In this document: positions 31,344-39,372 of the stretch, piece after piece
Layout: the number at the start of each line of letters is the position of its first letter
Numbering within the stretch: the first letter of the stretch is position 1
From: Amycolatopsis camponoti
Lineage (GTDB): Bacteria; Actinomycetota; Actinomycetes; Mycobacteriales; Pseudonocardiaceae
Direction of reading: 5' to 3'
Assembly (NCBI RefSeq): GCF_902497555.1
Contig: NZ_CABVGP010000001.1
Coordinates: 3,638,501 to 3,702,500 of the forward strand
Length of the DNA stretch: 64,000 nt
The notes under the pieces: generated by a model
What the model saw: the letters and a program-made list of their open reading frames with translations, nothing else
Told to the model about the DNA's origin: nothing
Databases searched by the model: none
Made by a program: the position numbers and the translations under genes

Positions 31344-31736
31344 ATGAGCGAGATCGACGCGATGAAGGCCGAGCTGGACGGTCTCGTCCGCGAACAGTCC
31401 GAGCGGCGGGCCCTGCGCGAGCAGCGGGGCGAGGAGATCAAGGCCCAGTCCCACGAGTACATGACCAAGCAGGTCCAGGCGGCCGAACGGTACGTGCAGC
31501 ACGTCCGCGAGATGGCGCAGCGCAAGACGAAGTCCGGCTGGAGCACGGACCGGGGCACGACGGAACCGCCGTCGGCGTTCGCCACGGACGCCTTCGGTGA
31601 CGAGCCGGGCTCGGCGTCGCCGTTCGCGTCGACGCCGGAGTCGCGGCCGTTCGCCCGTGACGAAGGCTCCCGGCGCGCCCGCCGTCCGCGCGCGGCGGAG
31701 GCCGACGACGACGGGTACGACAACAACCCCTGGTGA
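31344..31736 (+). CDS. Small charged coiled-coil protein of the FAAL/type VII locus
   Basis: 130 aa, AGGAGG before the ATG, nine bases after the large secreted-protein gene. Residues 1-65 are a highly charged heptad-like helix (MKAELDGLVREQSERRALREQRGEEI), residues 66-130 are disordered and rich in Ser, Pro, Arg and Asp. I do not recognise a family. YbaB-like proteins of similar size often end type VII-associated operons in actinomycetes, and this may be a distant case. A cytoplasmic chaperone or adaptor role is a guess from position. Confidence 0.6.
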   Translation: MSEIDAMKAELDGLVREQSERRALREQRGEEIKAQSHEYMTKQVQAAERYVQHVREMAQRKTKSGWSTDRGTTEPPSAFATDAFGDEPGSASPFASTPESRPFARDEGSRRARRPRAAEADDDGYDNNPW

Positions 31737-31755
31737 CGACAGTCCACTGTGGACG

Positions 31756-32562
31756 TCAGTGCCAGAGGTCGACGGCGATCTCGCGCAGCCGCTCGGTGAA
31801 CGTCCCGGCCGGGTTCGCCCGGTGCAGCACCGCGCGGAGCTCGGTCTCGAACTCCGCGCGGCGGTCGCCGAACAGGTGCGGAGCCGCGCTGGACAGCGAG
31901 AAGACACTCGCGACGACGTCGTCGGCCGTGCGCGTGACGACCCGGCCCGGGACTTCGAACCGCCGCGGCCCGCGGAACCCGGCGGCGCGGTAGATCTCCG
32001 GCTCGCCGGCGGCCGTGCCCCCGGGCAGGGAACCCTGGCCGGCGCGCCGCACCGGCCCGAGGAACGCCTGGACCAGCTCGGTGATTTCCGCACGCGGCAC
32101 GGACCCTTCGGTGCCTTCGTGCGTCGTCGCGTGCACGTGGGCGCAGACGCCGCCGGGCTCGAGCATTCCGCGCACCGCGGTGGCGACCCGTGCCCGGTCG
32201 AGCCAGTGGAACGACTGCGCGAACGTGACCAGCCGGAACCGGCCGAGCCCGGCGGGCAGTTCTTCCGCGCGCCGGTGCACCCAGCGGCAGTTCCCGATCC
32301 CGGCGAGGGCGGCGAGCCGGGCCGCTTCGCCGAGCATGTCCGCGTCGGCGTCCAGCCCGACCGCCTCCTCGAACGAGCCGGCCAGCAGCAGCGTCAGCGA
32401 GCCGGGGCCGCAGCCGACGTCGAGCAGGCGCCCCGACCCGTCCGGCGCCAGCTCGGCGGCGAAGGCCGTGGCGAGCTCCAGGGGATAGGCGGCGCGGCCC
32501 CGCGCGTAGTACCCGGCACTGCCCGAATAAAGGGACGGATCCCACTTCCACGCGTCGGTCAC
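31756..32562 (-). CDS. Class I SAM-dependent methyltransferase
   Basis: 268 aa. Motif I is LLDVGCGPGSLTLLLAG (about 46-62), followed by VGLDADADML (motif II acid) and LVTFAQSFHWLDRARV (motif IV). It resembles small-molecule methyltransferases of the UbiE/Tam type; no substrate can be inferred. The GTG start has TACGCT six bases upstream on its strand, fitting a leaderless transcript. It is divergent from the glucosidase gene and convergent with the type VII locus, only 19 bp from it. Confidence 0.85.
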   Translation of the reverse strand: MTDAWKWDPSLYSGSAGYYARGRAAYPLELATAFAAELAPDGSGRLLDVGCGPGSLTLLLAGSFEEAVGLDADADMLGEAARLAALAGIGNCRWVHRRAEELPAGLGRFRLVTFAQSFHWLDRARVATAVRGMLEPGGVCAHVHATTHEGTEGSVPRAEITELVQAFLGPVRRAGQGSLPGGTAAGEPEIYRAAGFRGPRRFEVPGRVVTRTADDVVASVFSLSSAAPHLFGDRRAEFETELRAVLHRANPAGTFTERLREIAVDLWH

Positions 32563-32588
32563 GGCCCCAGCGTAGATACTCGGGTGTC

Positions 32589-34136
32589 ATGGACTCCGCG
32601 AACTGGTGGCGCGACGCCGTCGTCTACGAGGTCTACGTCCGCAGCTTCGCCGACGCCGACGGGGACGGCACCGGGGACCTCGCGGGCCTGCGCTCGCGCC
32701 TGGGCTTCCTGGCCGACCTCGGCGTCGACGCCGTGTGGACGACGCCGTGGTACCGCTCGCCGATGGTCGACGGCGGCTACGACGTCGAGGACCACCGGAC
32801 CCCCGACCCGCTGTTCGGCACGGACACCGACGTGCTCGACCTGGTCGCCGAGGCGCACCGGGTCGGGCTGCGGCTGCTGATCGACGTCGTGCCGAACCAC
32901 ACTTCCGACCGTCACCCGTGGTTCCGCGCCGCGCTGGCCGGCGGGCCCGAACGCGCGCGGTACCACTTCCGGCCGGGGCGCGGTGCGGACGGCGAGCTGC
33001 CGCCGACCGACTGGCGCAGCGTCTTCGGCGGGCCGGCGTGGACGCGGGCCGCCGACGGCGAGTGGTACCTGCACCTGTTCGCCCCGGAGCAGCCCGACCT
33101 CAACTGGGACGACGCCGATGTCCGGGCGGAGTTCGAGGACCTGCTGCGGTTCTGGTTCGCCCACGGGGTCGACGGCGTCCGCATCGACGTCGCCCACGGC
33201 CTGCTCAAGGACCCGGCGTTCCCGGACCTCGCCGCGGACGGCGACGCGCACCCGCACTGGGACCTCGACGGCGTGCACGAGATCTACCGGTCCTGGCGCA
33301 AGATCGCGGGGGAGTTCGGGCCGGACCGGGTGTTCGTCGCGGAGGCGTGGGTCGACCGGCCGGACCGCCTCGCGCGGTACGTGCGCCCGGACGAGCTGCA
33401 CACGGCGTTCAACTTCGACTTCCTGCGCTGCGACTGGGACGCGGCGGCGCTGCGCGAGGTGATCGACCGGACGCTCGCGGCACTGGAGGCGGTCGGCGCA
33501 CCCGCGACGTGGGTGCTGTCCAACCACGACGTCGTCCGCCACGTGACGCGGTTCGCGCCCGGCGGCGACCTCGCGCGGGGCCGGCGCCGGGCTCGCGCGG
33601 CGCTGCTGCTGATGCTGGCCCTGCCCGGTGGGGCGTACCTGTACCAGGGCGAGGAGCTGGGGCTGGAGGAGGTCGAGGACCTGCCCGAGGAGGTGCTCGC
33701 CGACCCGACGTGGGAGCGCTCCGGCCACACCCGCCGCGGCCGCGACGGCTGCCGGGTACCGCTCCCGTGGTCGGGGTCGGCGCCGCCGTTCGGCTTCGCG
33801 CCGGAGGGAACGAGCCCGTGGCTGCCCCAGCCGGCCGGCTGGCGCACGGCGACCGCCGAGGCCCAGGCGGCCGAGCCGGGCTCGATGCTCCGGCTGTATC
33901 GCGCGGCTCTCGCGGCCCGCCGGGCGCACCCGGCACTGGGCGACGGCACGCTGGTCTGGTTGCCGGCGTCTCCGGGGGTGCTGTCCTTCGCGCGCGAGCC
34001 GGGGTTCGGGTGCGTGGTGAACCTGTCGGCGGAGCCGTGCGAGCTGCCGGAGGGCTCGCGGGTGCTGTTGTCGAGCGTCCCGCTGGAGGGCGGTCGGCTG
34101 CCGGTGGACGCGGCGGTGTGGCTCGTTCGGGACTGA
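32589..34136 (+). CDS. GH13 alpha-glucosidase/alpha-amylase family enzyme
   Basis: 515 aa. All GH13 regions are visible: DVVPNHTSDRHPWF (region I), DGVRIDVAHGLLKDP with the nucleophile Asp (II), VFVAEAWVDRP with the acid/base Glu (III), and LSNHDVVRHVTRF with the third Asp (IV). The pattern and length fit oligo-1,6-glucosidase or trehalose-6-phosphate-hydrolase-like alpha-glucosidases. No signal peptide, so it works on imported or stored oligosaccharides. No sugar transporter or LacI gene adjoins it. Confidence 0.92.
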   Translation: MDSANWWRDAVVYEVYVRSFADADGDGTGDLAGLRSRLGFLADLGVDAVWTTPWYRSPMVDGGYDVEDHRTPDPLFGTDTDVLDLVAEAHRVGLRLLIDVVPNHTSDRHPWFRAALAGGPERARYHFRPGRGADGELPPTDWRSVFGGPAWTRAADGEWYLHLFAPEQPDLNWDDADVRAEFEDLLRFWFAHGVDGVRIDVAHGLLKDPAFPDLAADGDAHPHWDLDGVHEIYRSWRKIAGEFGPDRVFVAEAWVDRPDRLARYVRPDELHTAFNFDFLRCDWDAAALREVIDRTLAALEAVGAPATWVLSNHDVVRHVTRFAPGGDLARGRRRARAALLLMLALPGGAYLYQGEELGLEEVEDLPEEVLADPTWERSGHTRRGRDGCRVPLPWSGSAPPFGFAPEGTSPWLPQPAGWRTATAEAQAAEPGSMLRLYRAALAARRAHPALGDGTLVWLPASPGVLSFAREPGFGCVVNLSAEPCELPEGSRVLLSSVPLEGGRLPVDAAVWLVRD

Positions 34137-34287
34137 GGTGTCGGCTTGGTGAGAGCCACTGCGGTGTGGCTCGTCAGGAGTTGAACCGATGTCACCCGTA
34201 CGGGTTGAGTGAAGCGGTGTGAAACCGGGAGCGGTGGGGTATCCGGTCGCGTTCGTTGCCGCTCATTCCGTGCCGGAGGTTCGTCCG

Positions 34288-34476
34288 ATGCCCGTCCGCA
34301 CCCCGCGCCCGCCCGCCACCGACGTCGTGGCCATGGCGCTGAAAGTCCTGGTGGCTCAAGGAATGACGGGCGCCGCCGCGCAGGCGGCCCTGATCTCGAT
34401 GGCGCAGGAGCGCGGCCTGGCCGTGCGGAACTGCGCCGGGCTGATCGTGGCCGCCGTCGACGGGAGGATGGGCTGA
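34288..34476 (+). CDS. Short ANTAR-like domain protein
   Basis: 62 aa from the ATG at 34288 (GGAGG ten bases upstream). The sequence ALKVLVAQGMTGAAAQAALI followed by SMAQERGLAVRNCAGLIVAAV has the three-helix ANTAR layout, an RNA-binding domain that causes antitermination. It lacks the sensory GAF domain such proteins usually carry, so it would be a stand-alone RNA-binding unit or a truncated one. An in-frame GTG at 34219 would add 23 residues without recognisable sequence. The next small gene overlaps its stop (TGATG). Confidence 0.55.
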   Translation: MPVRTPRPPATDVVAMALKVLVAQGMTGAAAQAALISMAQERGLAVRNCAGLIVAAVDGRMG

Positions 34477-34652
34477 TGGCCGTCGCCGGGGGATTCTCGC
34501 GGGCCGGGAACGCCGACACCGGCGGAGGCGTGCTGCTCGCCGTCGGGCTGGTCGTCGCGTTCTTCACCTGGTGGTCGTGGTGGACGGCGGCCGGGATCGC
34601 CCTGGCCGCCGCCGGCGCGCTGTGGCTCGCGCTGGCGAACCGGGCCGGGTGA
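34476..34652 (+). CDS. Small membrane protein, 58 aa
   Basis: 58 aa, start ATG overlapping the stop of the ANTAR-like gene. Two hydrophobic segments (about 18-31 and 37-55) separated by TWWSWWTA predict a hairpin membrane protein. No family recognised. The tight overlap suggests co-expression with the ANTAR-like protein. Confidence 0.55.
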   Translation: MAVAGGFSRAGNADTGGGVLLAVGLVVAFFTWWSWWTAAGIALAAAGALWLALANRAG

Positions 34653-34659
34653 CCCGCCC

Positions 34660-35538
34660 TCAGGCGTGGACGGTTTCGAGCCGCCGGGGCCGCAGCCGGT
34701 CCAGGACGGCACCGGACAACCGCGGCCGAGCACCCGCGTGCTCGGTCGTCGCCGCGGCCGCCGCGACCGCCAGGCACGCCGCCGTCTCCAGCGGGCGGCG
34801 TCGGGTCAGGGCCGCGGTCAGCGTCGCGACCAGCGCGTCGCCGGCCCCGGCCGGGTCGACCACCTCGGTCTCGACGGCCGGCACGAACCACGACTCCGCC
34901 GGTCCGGCGAACAGGGTTCCCTGACCGGCCACCTCGAGCACGACCAGCGACGGCCCCCGCCGTCGCAGGTCCGCCGCGGCGCGGGCCGCGGCGGCGGCGT
35001 CCGTCACCGGCGCTCCGGTGAGCAGCTCGGCCTCGCGGTCGTCCACGTGGACGACGTCGGCCAGCGCGAGCAGTTCCGCGGCGGACTCGGCATCTTCGGA
35101 CGCGCCGTCCAGGACGACCCGTGTGCCCGCGGTCCGCGCGAGCCGCGCCGCCAGCAACGCCGCCGGCGCGGGCTGCTGGAGCTGGACGATGACGGACCCG
35201 GCGGCCGAGATGGGGGCGGCCGCGGCGAGGACGTCGGTCTCGGTCACCAGCGTCGCGTCGGGGACGTGGCCGACGAGCGCGGTCTCGGTGCCCGGCCGGC
35301 GGACCACGTGCGAGGTGCCGATGCGATCGGCCCGGGCGCGGGCGCGCAGGGCGTCACCGGTGGCGTCCTGCCCGACGACGCCGACCAGCGACACCGCCAC
35401 CCCGAGCTGGCTCAGCGCCAGGGCCTGGTTGGCGCCCTTCCCGCCGAGCAGCTCCCGTCCCCGGCCGGCTGATGCGTCCGGGGCCTCGACGACCAGGTCA
35501 CGGGCGATCTGCCCGACCACCACGACTTCGCTGAACAT
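34660..35538 (-). CDS. PfkB-family sugar kinase (ribokinase-like)
   Basis: 292 aa. The N-terminal substrate motif is GGKGANQALALSQLG, typical of ribokinases, and the ATP/anion-hole motif is DPAGAGDALVATL near the C-terminus, with Asp as the base. It phosphorylates a pentose or nucleoside-type sugar with ATP. The ATG at 35538 precedes VVVVGQIARDLV, the usual first strand. There is no ribose transporter beside it. It stands alone between a small membrane protein and a STAS gene. Confidence 0.88.
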   Translation of the reverse strand: MFSEVVVVGQIARDLVVEAPDASAGRGRELLGGKGANQALALSQLGVAVSLVGVVGQDATGDALRARARADRIGTSHVVRRPGTETALVGHVPDATLVTETDVLAAAAPISAAGSVIVQLQQPAPAALLAARLARTAGTRVVLDGASEDAESAAELLALADVVHVDDREAELLTGAPVTDAAAAARAAADLRRRGPSLVVLEVAGQGTLFAGPAESWFVPAVETEVVDPAGAGDALVATLTAALTRRRPLETAACLAVAAAAATTEHAGARPRLSGAVLDRLRPRRLETVHA

Positions 35539-35707
35539 CACCGGTACCGCCGGTCCATGGGGCCTCCTCGGTTGGCGAAGTTCGACTACCCCCGCGCGGG
35601 CGCTGCGCAAACCGCTCGATCGGGTCGTGCGGGCCGGCGTCCCGCGTTCGAGTGGCATCGGCGGGGCGACCGAACGGCGCTGGTCGGCGCCCCGGCGAAA
35701 ACCGGAC

Positions 35708-35732
35708 GTTTGCCCTCCGGAGGTTTGGGTAT
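35708..35732 (+). promoter_or_regulatory. SigB/SigF-type stress promoter GTTT-N15-GGGTAT
   Basis: GTTT at 35708-35711, 15 bp, then GGGTAT at 35727-35732. This matches the well-known consensus of actinobacterial SigB-group sigma factors. Transcription would start near 35740, about 60 bp before the GTG of the STAS gene. The position also argues against translation starting upstream of 35802. Confidence 0.6.
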
Positions 35733-35801
35733 CAAGATCCCGACCTTGATCACCCTCGCTGCGACGCCGGCCCGCGCCGGCGCGGAAGGCCTGCCGAACC
35801 C

Positions 35802-36191
35802 GTGTCCCCGACCCTCCCGGTGCCCAGCCGGTCCGCGCCGCTCACGGCGCGCCGGACGGAGTACCGCCCCGGTCTGCTGGTGCTGACCTTCGCCGGCGAG
35901 ATCGACGCCCTGACCTTGCCGATCCTGAAGCGCGAGCTGGCGGCGTCGCCACCGGGGACGACGGTGGTGGACCTGTCCCACGTGGCGTTCCTCGGCCTGG
36001 CGGGCGCCCGCACCCTGGCGGCGGCCGCGGAGCTCGCGGGGCAGGAGGGCGGGCGGCTCGTGGTGGTGGCGAGCAGCCGGACCCTGGCCCGGCTGTTCCG
36101 GATCACGGGGCTGGCCGAGGTCGTCCCGATGTTCGCGTCGCTGTCGGACGCGTTGCGCGAGTTGCTGGCGTCGGGGGCCGCGGCCTGCTGA
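35802..36191 (+). CDS. STAS-domain anti-anti-sigma factor
   Basis: 129 aa. The STAS fold shows as GLLVLTFAGEIDALTLPILKRELA, then VVDLSHVAFLGLAGARTLAAA where the usual phospho-Ser (FxDSSG) is replaced (FLGLAGA). Without the Ser/Thr it may not be controlled by the normal RsbW-type kinase. GTG start at 35802 with GGAAGG 13 bases upstream. A SigB-type promoter precedes it, suggesting that it belongs to the stress-sigma network and feeds back on it. Confidence 0.75.
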   Translation: MSPTLPVPSRSAPLTARRTEYRPGLLVLTFAGEIDALTLPILKRELAASPPGTTVVDLSHVAFLGLAGARTLAAAAELAGQEGGRLVVVASSRTLARLFRITGLAEVVPMFASLSDALRELLASGAAAC

Positions 36192-36322
36192 GCGCGGGCA
36201 TTCCTACCGGGCTTCGCCGGCGGCGAAGGTAGCTTCCGCCGCTTCCAGCCGTGGGACCGGGACGCCCGGCCGCCGTGCTTCCTCGTGCTGGACGGCCTGC
36301 GGCGGTCGCCGTGAGACGTCGG

Positions 36323-37252
36323 CTACGAGAGATCGTGGTGGGAGACGGCCACGTCGAGGTCGGCGGCGAAGGTGACGATCGAGTCCAGGACGGTCACCAC
36401 CTCCTTGCGCGGTTCGGAACGCGTGGTGCGGTGGCGGGCGATGAGGGTGCGGGTGCCGAGGCCGGGCAGGGACACCGCCTTGACCCCGTCCGGCACGGCT
36501 TCGCGCACCGCGAGCGCGGGCACGAGCGCGATGCCCAGGCCGCCCGCGACCATCGAGAGCGCGACGTTGTAGTCGTAGTAGCTGTGTCCGGGCGTCGGCA
36601 CGGTGGGGAACCCGCGGCGGGTGCGCTCGGTGGCGGCGTGCGCCGCGGTCTCCGAGTCGACGCCGAGCCAGGTGAGGTGCTCCAGGTCGGCGATGCTCGT
36701 GGGGTCCGCCATGCCGGTGGGAAGAATCACCAGCCACGGCTCTTCGAGCACCGGGACGTCGCGGGTGCCGCGCGTCGGCTTCCCCTGGCTCGCCGGGCTT
36801 GCGTCTTCGAGGATGAGCAGGTCGACCGCGCCGGACCGCAGGGACTGCAGTGCCTTCCGGGTCTCCATCTCGCGGATCACCACCTCCAGCGCGGGGAACT
36901 GCTCCCGCAGTCGGCGCAGGAGCGGGATCAGCAGCGTGCGGATGACCGACTGGAAGGCGGCGATGACGACCGTGCCGGTCACGTCTTCCTGAAGGGCCGC
37001 AAGGGCTTTGCGCGCGTCGATCAGCTCGGCCTCGATGTGCTCGGCGGCCTCGGCCAGCACCCGCCCGGCCGGCGTCAGGACGGCGCCGGAGGGCTGGCGG
37101 TCCAGCACCGCGGTGCCGGTCGACTCCTCGAGGCGGGCGATCTGCTGGGAGACCGCCGAGGGTGTCAGGTGCAGGAGGTCGCCGGCGGCGAGCACGCCGC
37201 CGGCGCGGTGCACGGCGAGCAGGACGGCCAACCGGCGGGGATCGATCTGCAT
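36323..37252 (-). CDS. LysR-family transcriptional regulator
   Basis: 309 aa. Winged helix at the N-terminus (LAVLLAVHRAGGVLAAGDLLHLTPSAVSQQIARLE), then the periplasmic-binding-like effector domain. TAAGCT sits seven bases before the ATG on its strand, consistent with a leaderless transcript. It is divergent from a small CBU_0592-like membrane protein gene 72 bp away, its probable target. The effector is unknown. Confidence 0.9.
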   Translation of the reverse strand: MQIDPRRLAVLLAVHRAGGVLAAGDLLHLTPSAVSQQIARLEESTGTAVLDRQPSGAVLTPAGRVLAEAAEHIEAELIDARKALAALQEDVTGTVVIAAFQSVIRTLLIPLLRRLREQFPALEVVIREMETRKALQSLRSGAVDLLILEDASPASQGKPTRGTRDVPVLEEPWLVILPTGMADPTSIADLEHLTWLGVDSETAAHAATERTRRGFPTVPTPGHSYYDYNVALSMVAGGLGIALVPALAVREAVPDGVKAVSLPGLGTRTLIARHRTTRSEPRKEVVTVLDSIVTFAADLDVAVSHHDLS

Positions 37253-37324
37253 TCAGCAGAGCTTAACCCCCGGGGCAGATAACTTCGATTGCGCTGCACC
37301 CCGGCCGCCGGTCACGATGGCGGC

Positions 37325-37690
37325 ATGGAGGAAATGATGTCCCTGGCCGCCACCGCGGCCGGGTGGGTGGGAGCACTGGGTACCGCTACGGCGTACGGCC
37401 TGGTTTCCCGTCGGGTGGTCGCACCGGAGTCGGCCACGTTCCAGTCGCTGAACCTGTCGGGTGCCACGCTGCTGGGCGTCTCGGCCGCCGCCACCGGCTC
37501 GTGGCCCGCGGTCGCGGCGAACTTCGTGTGGGTCCTGATCAGCGTCATGGCGTTGATCAGCGCGCGCGGCGTCGTGGACGCGGTCCGCCGGCGCCTGCGT
37601 CCGCGGTGGGGCGGCGCCCCGGTGCCGGAGGACCATCGCGCCGACGAGCCGGCCGAAGCGGTTCCTTGCCGCCTCGCGGCCGAGGTCTGA
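37325..37690 (+). CDS. CBU_0592-like small membrane protein
   Basis: 121 aa. Three hydrophobic segments with the family pattern AAGWVGALGTATAYGLVS, FQSLNLSGATLLGVSAA and WPAVAANFVWVLISVMAL, then a hydrophilic Arg/Pro-rich tail. The family occurs beside transporters but has no defined function. Of two nearby Met codons I chose 37325, the first; 37334 is possible. It is divergent from the LysR gene. Confidence 0.75.
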   Translation: MEEMMSLAATAAGWVGALGTATAYGLVSRRVVAPESATFQSLNLSGATLLGVSAAATGSWPAVAANFVWVLISVMALISARGVVDAVRRRLRPRWGGAPVPEDHRADEPAEAVPCRLAAEV

Positions 37691-37736
37691 GCACCCGTCG
37701 GCAATACGTCCGTACCACGACCACGGGTGCTAGCGT
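37690..37736 (+). promoter_or_regulatory. 9-bp inverted repeat and leaderless -10 of the NHEJ polymerase gene
   Basis: AGCACCCGT (37690-37698) and ACGGGTGCT (37723-37731) are exact inverted repeats 24 bp apart. They start at the stop of the previous gene and end at TAGCGT (37731-37736), which is six bases before the GTG of the polymerase gene. It may be a terminator hairpin, an operator, or both. Confidence 0.5.
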
Positions 37737-37742
37737 GACGTC

Positions 37743-38663
37743 GTGGCGGGGAGCCGGATCACGGTGCGCGTGGGTGAGCGGCAGCTCACGCTCTCGAACC
37801 TCGAAAAGGTGCTCTACCCGCGCCACGGCTTCACCAAGGGCGAGGTGCTCGACTACTACACGCGCATCGCGCCGCTGCTGCTGCCGCACATCCGTGACCG
37901 GGCCATGACGTTCGTGCGGTTCCCCGACGGTGTGGCCGGCAGCTCGTTCTTCGAGAAGGACGTCTCGCGTCACGCACCCGACTGGGTGCGCACCGCCCGG
38001 CTCACCGTCGCCGGCCGCGGCAAGGCCCCCGAGGTCGTGGCCTACCCGCTGATCAACGACCTGCCCGAGCTCGTCTGGGCCGCCAACCTCGCCGCGCTCG
38101 AGCTGCACGTCCACCAGTGGACCGTCGACGCCGACGACGAGCGGAGCACGCCGGACCGGCTCGTGTTCGACCTCGACCCCGGTCCCGGCGCGACGGTCGT
38201 CGACTGCTGCCGCGTCGCCGAACGCCTGCACGACGTGCTCACCGGCGACGGGCTCACCCCGGTCGCGAAGACCAGTGGTTCCAAGGGCATGCAGCTCTAC
38301 GCGGGAGTGGTGACGACGGACGCCGGCGAGACGTCGCAGTACGCCAAGGCGCTCGCCGAGCGGCTCGCGGCCGAGACGCCGGACCTCGTCGTCGCGCGGA
38401 TGACGAAGACGCTGCGGCCGGGCAAGGTCTTCATCGACTGGAGCCAGAACAACCCGTTCAAGACGACGGTCGCGCCGTACTCGCTGCGCGGGCGCGACGA
38501 GCCGACGGTGTCCACTCCGGTCACGTGGGACGAGGTGCGTGCGTGCCGGCACGTGACGCACCTGCGGTTCACCGCCGACGAGGTCCTGGAACGCGTCGAC
38601 GATCTCGGCGACCTCTTCGCCGAGCTGGGCCGCACGCGCGTCCCGATTCCTGCGTTCGGCTGA
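37743..38663 (+). CDS. LigD-type NHEJ polymerase (primase-polymerase domain)
   Basis: 306 aa, GTG start. This is the archaeo-eukaryotic primase domain of LigD as a separate protein: LTLSNLEKVLYPRHGFTKGE, FEKDVSRHAPDW, the metal motif VFDLDPGPG with Asp143 and Asp145, and SGSKGMQLYAG and FIDWSQNNPFKTT. It fills or extends ends with ribonucleotides in non-homologous end joining. The ligase domain is encoded about 1.2 kb downstream (39825), with two unrelated genes between. Ku and the phosphoesterase domain are not in the window. Confidence 0.93.
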   Translation: MAGSRITVRVGERQLTLSNLEKVLYPRHGFTKGEVLDYYTRIAPLLLPHIRDRAMTFVRFPDGVAGSSFFEKDVSRHAPDWVRTARLTVAGRGKAPEVVAYPLINDLPELVWAANLAALELHVHQWTVDADDERSTPDRLVFDLDPGPGATVVDCCRVAERLHDVLTGDGLTPVAKTSGSKGMQLYAGVVTTDAGETSQYAKALAERLAAETPDLVVARMTKTLRPGKVFIDWSQNNPFKTTVAPYSLRGRDEPTVSTPVTWDEVRACRHVTHLRFTADEVLERVDDLGDLFAELGRTRVPIPAFG

Positions 38664-38667
38664 ATTT

Positions 38668-38684
38668 CGGAATTCGCAATTCCG
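38668..38684. terminator. Short hairpin CGGAATT-N3-AATTCCG after the polymerase gene
   Basis: A perfect 7-bp inverted repeat with a 3-bp loop begins five bases after the polymerase stop, in a stretch (38661-38780) clearly richer in A/T than its surroundings. No T-run follows. A transcript 3'-end hairpin is likely. The remaining 38685-38860 holds no gene that I can support. Confidence 0.45.
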
Positions 38685-38868
38685 CGCGGAAACCGCGCCG
38701 GTTCCGGCGGTGGCGGCCGATGAGCCGAACCGAAATTGCAAAACACGGTTCCGACCAGGCGATTTCGATCATCCTTTGTGGATTGCTGCACGTGCAGACG
38801 GCCGTGTCGGTGCACGGCCCGCCGACCGGGTGTGGTTCCGTTGTGCGACAAGCTGGACGAACTGGGTA

Positions 38869-38886
38869 CGGTCTACGCGTAAACCG
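38869..38886. promoter_or_regulatory. Operator-like palindrome upstream of the second STAS gene
   Basis: CGGTCTACG and CGTAAACCG form an 18-bp near-palindrome (8 of 9 pairs), 25 bp before the ATG of the STAS gene. It overlaps the likely promoter region. The binding protein is unknown. Confidence 0.3.
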
Positions 38887-38911
38887 TCATCCCGAGCCGT
38901 CGGAGCCGGTC

Positions 38912-39316
38912 ATGAGGATCCAGAAACCGCCGCGGCTTTCGCGAGCATTCGGTCGTTCTCCGGCCGGTGCGTTGTGCGAGCCGTTCTCGGTCACGACGAC
39001 GTTCCCCGGTGGACGGACCACTCTTGTCACGGTGGTGGGCGACATTGATCTCGCGACCGTCGCCATTCTTGTCGAATGCGCGGAAACCGCTTTGCGGGTC
39101 GGCGGCCCGCTCGTGATCGACCTCGGCGGGGTGACGTTCTGTTCGGGTGCCGGCCTCCGGGCCCTGCACCGGGTGCGGCGCCGCGCCGAAGCGGCGGCCG
39201 TCCCGCTCGCGTGGGTGGTGCGCACCCCGGCGGTGTGGCGAGTGCTGCGGGGAACCGGTGCCGCCGGCTTCTCCTGCTACCGGGATCGGGCCGACGCGCT
39301 GGCGTCGGTCGGCTGA
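38912..39316 (+). CDS. STAS-domain anti-sigma-factor antagonist
   Basis: 134 aa. FPGGRTTLVTVVGDIDLATVA and VIDLGGVTFCSGAGLRALHRV are the STAS core; the switch residue position reads CSGAG with Ser present, so phosphorylation by an anti-sigma kinase is possible. It lies between the NHEJ polymerase and ligase genes but has its own upstream region of about 250 bp. No cognate RsbW-type kinase or sigma gene is adjacent. Confidence 0.82.
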   Translation: MRIQKPPRLSRAFGRSPAGALCEPFSVTTTFPGGRTTLVTVVGDIDLATVAILVECAETALRVGGPLVIDLGGVTFCSGAGLRALHRVRRRAEAAAVPLAWVVRTPAVWRVLRGTGAAGFSCYRDRADALASVG

Positions 39317-39372
39317 TCCGCTTGTCCCGGCCGGGCAGGGTGCCCGCCGGGTTCCGGGAAGAAAGGAAACGG

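Noticed and set aside
25917..31736. Complete type VII secretion system
   Set aside because: Only target-like proteins are present; no EccC ATPase, EccB/D/E or mycosin gene was found in the window.
34113..34174. GCGGTGTGGCTCGT repeated at 34113 and 34161
   Set aside because: A 14-bp repeat of the 3' end of the GH13 gene just after its stop; small enough to be a local slip, with no wider structure.
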